From an uncultured Bacteroidales bacterium (GTDB taxonomy: Bacteria; Bacteroidota; Bacteroidia; Bacteroidales; Paludibacteraceae), in NCBI GenBank assembly GCA_900319005.1, contig ONMV01000003.1, forward strand, positions 62,001 through 126,000: DNA of 64,000 bases, in the 5' to 3' direction. Below are positions 62,501 through 64,000 of the stretch, piece by piece. The notes under the pieces were generated by a model that saw only the letters and a program-made list of their open reading frames with translations, had not been told where the DNA came from and did not search any database. Position 1 is the first letter of the stretch. The number at the start of each line of letters is the position of its first letter. The position numbers and the translations under genes were made by a program.

Positions 62501-64000
62501 CCATTACATGCCGGTTAGTTGCGACGTGAATATCTCTTCTCCATCAGATAAATGGATCATGAACACACTCTCTCCGCGTGACGAGAACGGCTATTACATG
62601 CCGGTATCTATTGACGGCTTTGATGTGAACTACGACGGTTTTGACCATATCGAACTGCAATACAAACTAACGACCCAGTCCAATGACGCATGGGTGAACC
62701 TTTGTTCCTATTATGCGGAGGATAGTCTCTATCAACAGGCTTCGGGATCGAAAGCAATGATCGAGGGTGGCCGCATCGAGAACTTCCGTTTCTACGGCGA
62801 GCGGGATCCGATGGAGCAGCAGTACGATCTCCGTGCAGTATCCTTCTGCCGTCACGGTTCGGGTTATGTAACCAAGTCTTCGCCTGTCCTGACCGGTATC
62901 AAAGACACCCGTCCGCCACGCGTCTTCGGCGAACCCGAACCCGCGAACGCGATACTCGGGGTAGGCGACAACCTCAAGCTGCGGTTCAACGAACCGATAG
63001 CCGGTAATTATCTGGACGAGGACAATAACTTCCAGTTGGCAGGATATACCAACGAATCGGGTATTGCGGCCGGTACATCACTCCATTTTGGCGGTAGCCT
63101 AGATTCGTACGCCGAGTCCAAAGTGTTGCGGTCGTTCCTGGATAAATCGTTTACGATTGACATGATGGTTCGTTTGAATGATCCGAGTCAGACAGCCTGG
63201 CTTCTTGAATTGCGATCCGAGAAGGGAAGCATTCATCTGGTATATGGCAATAATCACTTGATGTTGTTGATCAATGGGTTACAGGCTACTCATTCCTTGC
63301 CTTTACCCGAGCCCCCGACTGCATTTACGCGCTTTGTGACCGAATATGACCATACCACCCGAGCTGTGCGTTTCTTTGTCGGAACGCAGGATATAACCAA
63401 TCCGAATACGCCTCCTCTCATAGATTTCGTCAAGATATCGACGATTAATGCACCTATTGTTATCGGTCGGAATCTGAATGGAAACATAATGGAGGTACGC
63501 CTCTGGTCCAAAGCGCTGAGTGCGGATGAGGTAGCAGAGACCCACATGCGTCGGCTGACCGGCTACGAGCGCGAACTGATTGCGTACTATCCGATGGATG
63601 AGGGTACGGGTGATGTCCTGATGGACAAAGCTACCGGTGCGACGCTGTACACGCATGGAACGTCCTGGGAGCATCAGACGGGTATATCGCTCCGTGTTCC
63701 GGAGAATGAACGGATACCCCTTGACGGTAACCTCATGAGCCGCTCCGACATTCAGGATGAGACCCTTACCTTCTGGTTTAAGACCACTGGCACAGGTACG
63801 CTCTTCTCCGCCGGAAGGACGGATAACAAGCATGGTTTTGAACTGATGGTGACGAGCGGAGGCCTGACCCTTTACTCGGACAGCACTTCGTGGCCGATGG
63901 CAGGATCCTATTCGGATGATGCATGGCATCACATAGCCATGGCGGTCAATAGAACCTATAATAATGTGGCGGTGTATATAGACGGTATCCTGAAGCAGAC
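56517..64000 (+). CDS. Giant secreted LamG-domain protein (C-terminus beyond window)
   Basis: The frame is open from ATG 56517 to the window end, 2494 codons. It starts with a signal peptide (LMITLLALTVFMLVPLRAQA). Residues about 795-860 resemble a fibronectin III unit (GVILTWQPTAGSVDHYILERR), about 880-940 and 980-1040 are carboxypeptidase-regulatory-like folds (GRVQYEDGSGCYGTTVTL; SGRVLYKLSSVPVRDANILLNG), and two LamG/concanavalin-like domains lie at about 2180-2340 (FTIDMMVRLNDPSQTAWLLEL ... IMEVRLWSKALSADEV) and from 2380 on (LTFWFKTTGTGTLFSAG ... DDAWHHIAMAVN). It is an extracellular surface protein that probably binds glycans or protein. The many reverse-strand open frames inside it are by-products of codon bias. 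Confidence 0.85.
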   Translation, partial: MRAKIHPFSKHLMITLLALTVFMLVPLRAQAGNEYLQKFDNYSIMSMGNGVLRFTIPLWIYGEGDDNTYYLNPQTANNNNTNNSYVWFSEQPGQGRGSANVHRIASFGATRNPNYTGRFSGGSGTAYLLVDTGTCVVTNTYNSVPLTLQAHDKSHWIIGDNDESSAANWIYVTRKNSSYGKHHVYIQFDWYIPVELQNKKFYVGLNVRDYYVKNNNLHNAYWWQWETYFDGGDIPQSPQLFDPFFYSMAGSDINTLGKAGVQYMTFQDPISYHTSLNPSKEVAQAERSEKILVDMQDSVQDHFYADFNVWINKDGGVKQRLKTNSVMIPAYHKIYDFEAEEVKDAQNSVTGDVQLSWHTLYPNDQDILEADMYEVQRATQEDFSDARSIGVVPYVTGENNYSFTDNAEDVLQLFRDDSLYTVSHNSKISVSQKEIEIENNNGFRARINATLQSDVNISGAPLYYRVRRASAATWGWNESGYMATASVIKSNYLSPLDTIQNAYTLDPDFENNRKVHFYLKIANPEIESVVPAIDEVTLSMDVDVSSVMGVPVPVIIHHTSSISGYSFEIKQEYNEIQTLITPQKSYNDLSFEALSGSTIWVKAINGSGQSTSFSFVVPATGINAYVQSLSVSWMPGVMRYEYKPTGNQYNLITEEELKTRVFSQVNESDIRARLYPSLHSKVQAMTSGERCVWDRNADLVLTRTVVENGLVQEFRVPKDSIIRQPDGTYLAHMTDVANMSCVHFLYDVRIDQSNSLLQVQKNEQLEPIAITGPDLYTNASAQIASFQATDGTDKRGVILTWQPTAGSVDHYILERRIQGSEAPFDTIAILETEGYFDEANGSHPVVPGQRYEYRVSTSFTCNGTTTVHTASTEGRRSPYGLIAGRVQYEDGSGCYGTTVTLSRDGAEDIKMLTDERGAFRFDSLLYGTSTTYSIVPTSQTAQFVFNNTSSPTATVTLSAENNVVENLNFDNISSVRFSGRVLYKLSSVPVRDANILLNGKMVKKSGDAVKTDMSGNFSISVPKNSAFTLQIVKKGHTFEGDGFVRIDGDSLLTLSKALDGVRIWDQTKVRLAGRVVGGIDQASLPLGQGLSRNNIGDNLQLVLELEGDNVAYIVRDPEDLTRDTLEYTIGATRIHYQHKRIVINPDPVTGEYEADLFPTKYKVVQATAQGYATLFSQGKTSETIDLSNTEPGIFSITYRTPIEVTYKQSLYGKEYDYYGLKSWTAEALNGEEMKVDLVLQEADGSYSYLFGAPVFTAGQYQFRVSAHEDYYYNNDRTRVPDRVYLKGGNLKIYNGMRETTDIQSAPLDANGSALVNVIFDQVTYVQTGENALHSLDFSVESEGEYVTSNPLQAYVLGAVEKASDFMQRDTASTGITLLDILRDPPGSGSYAYLEKGTSYHVKYKEPSNFRVGLNLFVKWGNNSQYFVGTYAGSPAAGATAGVLSTVEKSTDWNFPLTVQWYGYNQADYEFKTTERIQTGTGPFQVGTNGDVYIGVTNGVMTSKADAFRVVDSISFEQIKAKIDNKSYRIVQQGVDATGKPWYLMRTEDVLIKKFIQSSFAYTHQYIVGTIIPDLLYHRNSLLLTGTREEAVTQAIAKDRPVYWSKVHPDSLGFGEEGYYEIITPDGLNWMIFDQVQLDNKAVDNWIGVLATNEAEKVLAMTKTPLATHSINGGLTQTYSESYSYVDTRSAYFAWPWNHQTGEGVTSQSNIFGNGFGPLAIARLKDLFNGSKGLQLLIKHLNAADKGASPSQYVRAEVGGVKFDLDCKPILETGFNLLPENGESVGSSKTTGYVLSLNPLEHLTFNVYKSLTDDFNAQSKETRYEAHDFNSDNKNKYLFGSLMYSTIGGATRCPWEAADSTYFYNPGTPLSAATQKIENPQMVINRHEISNVPHDQAAKFKLTMWNETDEVVGLASGPNVFMTLKMDDATNIKGAKISIDGVPLSDGREFRFQGNTPIIKTIEVRAGDDYDYEDICLILQSECTPTITYQKVCFSVHYMPVSCDVNISSPSDKWIMNTLSPRDENGYYMPVSIDGFDVNYDGFDHIELQYKLTTQSNDAWVNLCSYYAEDSLYQQASGSKAMIEGGRIENFRFYGERDPMEQQYDLRAVSFCRHGSGYVTKSSPVLTGIKDTRPPRVFGEPEPANAILGVGDNLKLRFNEPIAGNYLDEDNNFQLAGYTNESGIAAGTSLHFGGSLDSYAESKVLRSFLDKSFTIDMMVRLNDPSQTAWLLELRSEKGSIHLVYGNNHLMLLINGLQATHSLPLPEPPTAFTRFVTEYDHTTRAVRFFVGTQDITNPNTPPLIDFVKISTINAPIVIGRNLNGNIMEVRLWSKALSADEVAETHMRRLTGYERELIAYYPMDEGTGDVLMDKATGATLYTHGTSWEHQTGISLRVPENERIPLDGNLMSRSDIQDETLTFWFKTTGTGTLFSAGRTDNKHGFELMVTSGGLTLYSDSTSWPMAGSYSDDAWHHIAMAVNRTYNNVAVYIDGILKQ

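Noticed and set aside
56622..63932. Many minus-strand frames in the last 7.5 kb
   Set aside because: They all lie inside one uninterrupted plus-strand frame with signal peptide and LamG domains that runs off the window.

Overview
The window comes from a member of the Bacteroidales. The markers are gliding/type IX secretion lipoproteins GldB and GldH, Bacteroidota-type conserved families (DUF4105, DUF2851, DUF5606, DUF3987, ORF6N), the mreBCD-mrdA-rodA order, large secreted proteins with shared C-terminal tails, and at least ten promoters of the Bacteroidota form TTTG - 20 bp - TAnnTTTG. A parS site beside mnmG suggests the chromosomal origin region may not be far away. Genus cannot be told from the sequence.

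Layout. 1-7 kb is an accessory stretch: the start of a repeat-rich secreted protein, an ORF6N protein, a DUF3987 ATPase-like protein with an unknown partner, an unknown 388-aa protein, a four-helix-bundle/zinc-ribbon fusion and a DUF4105 membrane protein, with intergenic spaces full of short-period repeats. 7-14 kb is one giant secreted protein (2269 aa) with a beta-helix-like part and seven InlB-B-like repeats. 14-30 kb is a collinear minus-strand housekeeping run: mreB-mreC-mreD-mrdA-rodA-yraN-mnmG-apt-uvrC-tsaE-lolD-gldB-sufS-endonuclease/phosphatase-DUF2851. A tRNA-Asn follows. 31-38.5 kb is a plus-strand run (PfkB kinase, acyltransferase, HIT protein, holB, PSP1/RicT, gldH, trmB, sirtuin, CPBP protease). 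38.5-43.5 kb is minus strand (zinc ribbon protein, Nif3-like, DUF5606, nadA, corA, rsmA). 43.6-49.3 kb holds surface and regulatory genes: a Cthe_2159-like beta-helix protein and partner, an AraC regulator, and a three-gene operon of two outer-membrane-type proteins around an orphan winged-helix regulator. 49.3-54.5 kb is metabolic: GtrA, two tandem fucose-isomerase-like genes, class II aldolase, acetyl-CoA hydrolase/transferase. 54.8-64 kb is a second surface locus: a SUMF1-like secreted protein, a 53-aa micropeptide and a giant LamG protein that runs off the window.

The most unusual signals are: (1) degenerate 7- or 8-bp tandem repeats of several sequence families placed at gene junctions, some spanning start or stop codons or lying inside genes (gtrA, tsaE, gldB, gldH); (2) one palindromic repeat inserted in frame in both nadA and rsmA; (3) two micropeptides with the same YI-P--E ... 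AP-RR--VF pattern, each just downstream of a secreted protein with the same C-terminal tail; (4) a 16-bp parS; (5) a strong promoter and switchable hairpins antisense to the tRNA-Asn end. All readings are by eye; no database search was possible.
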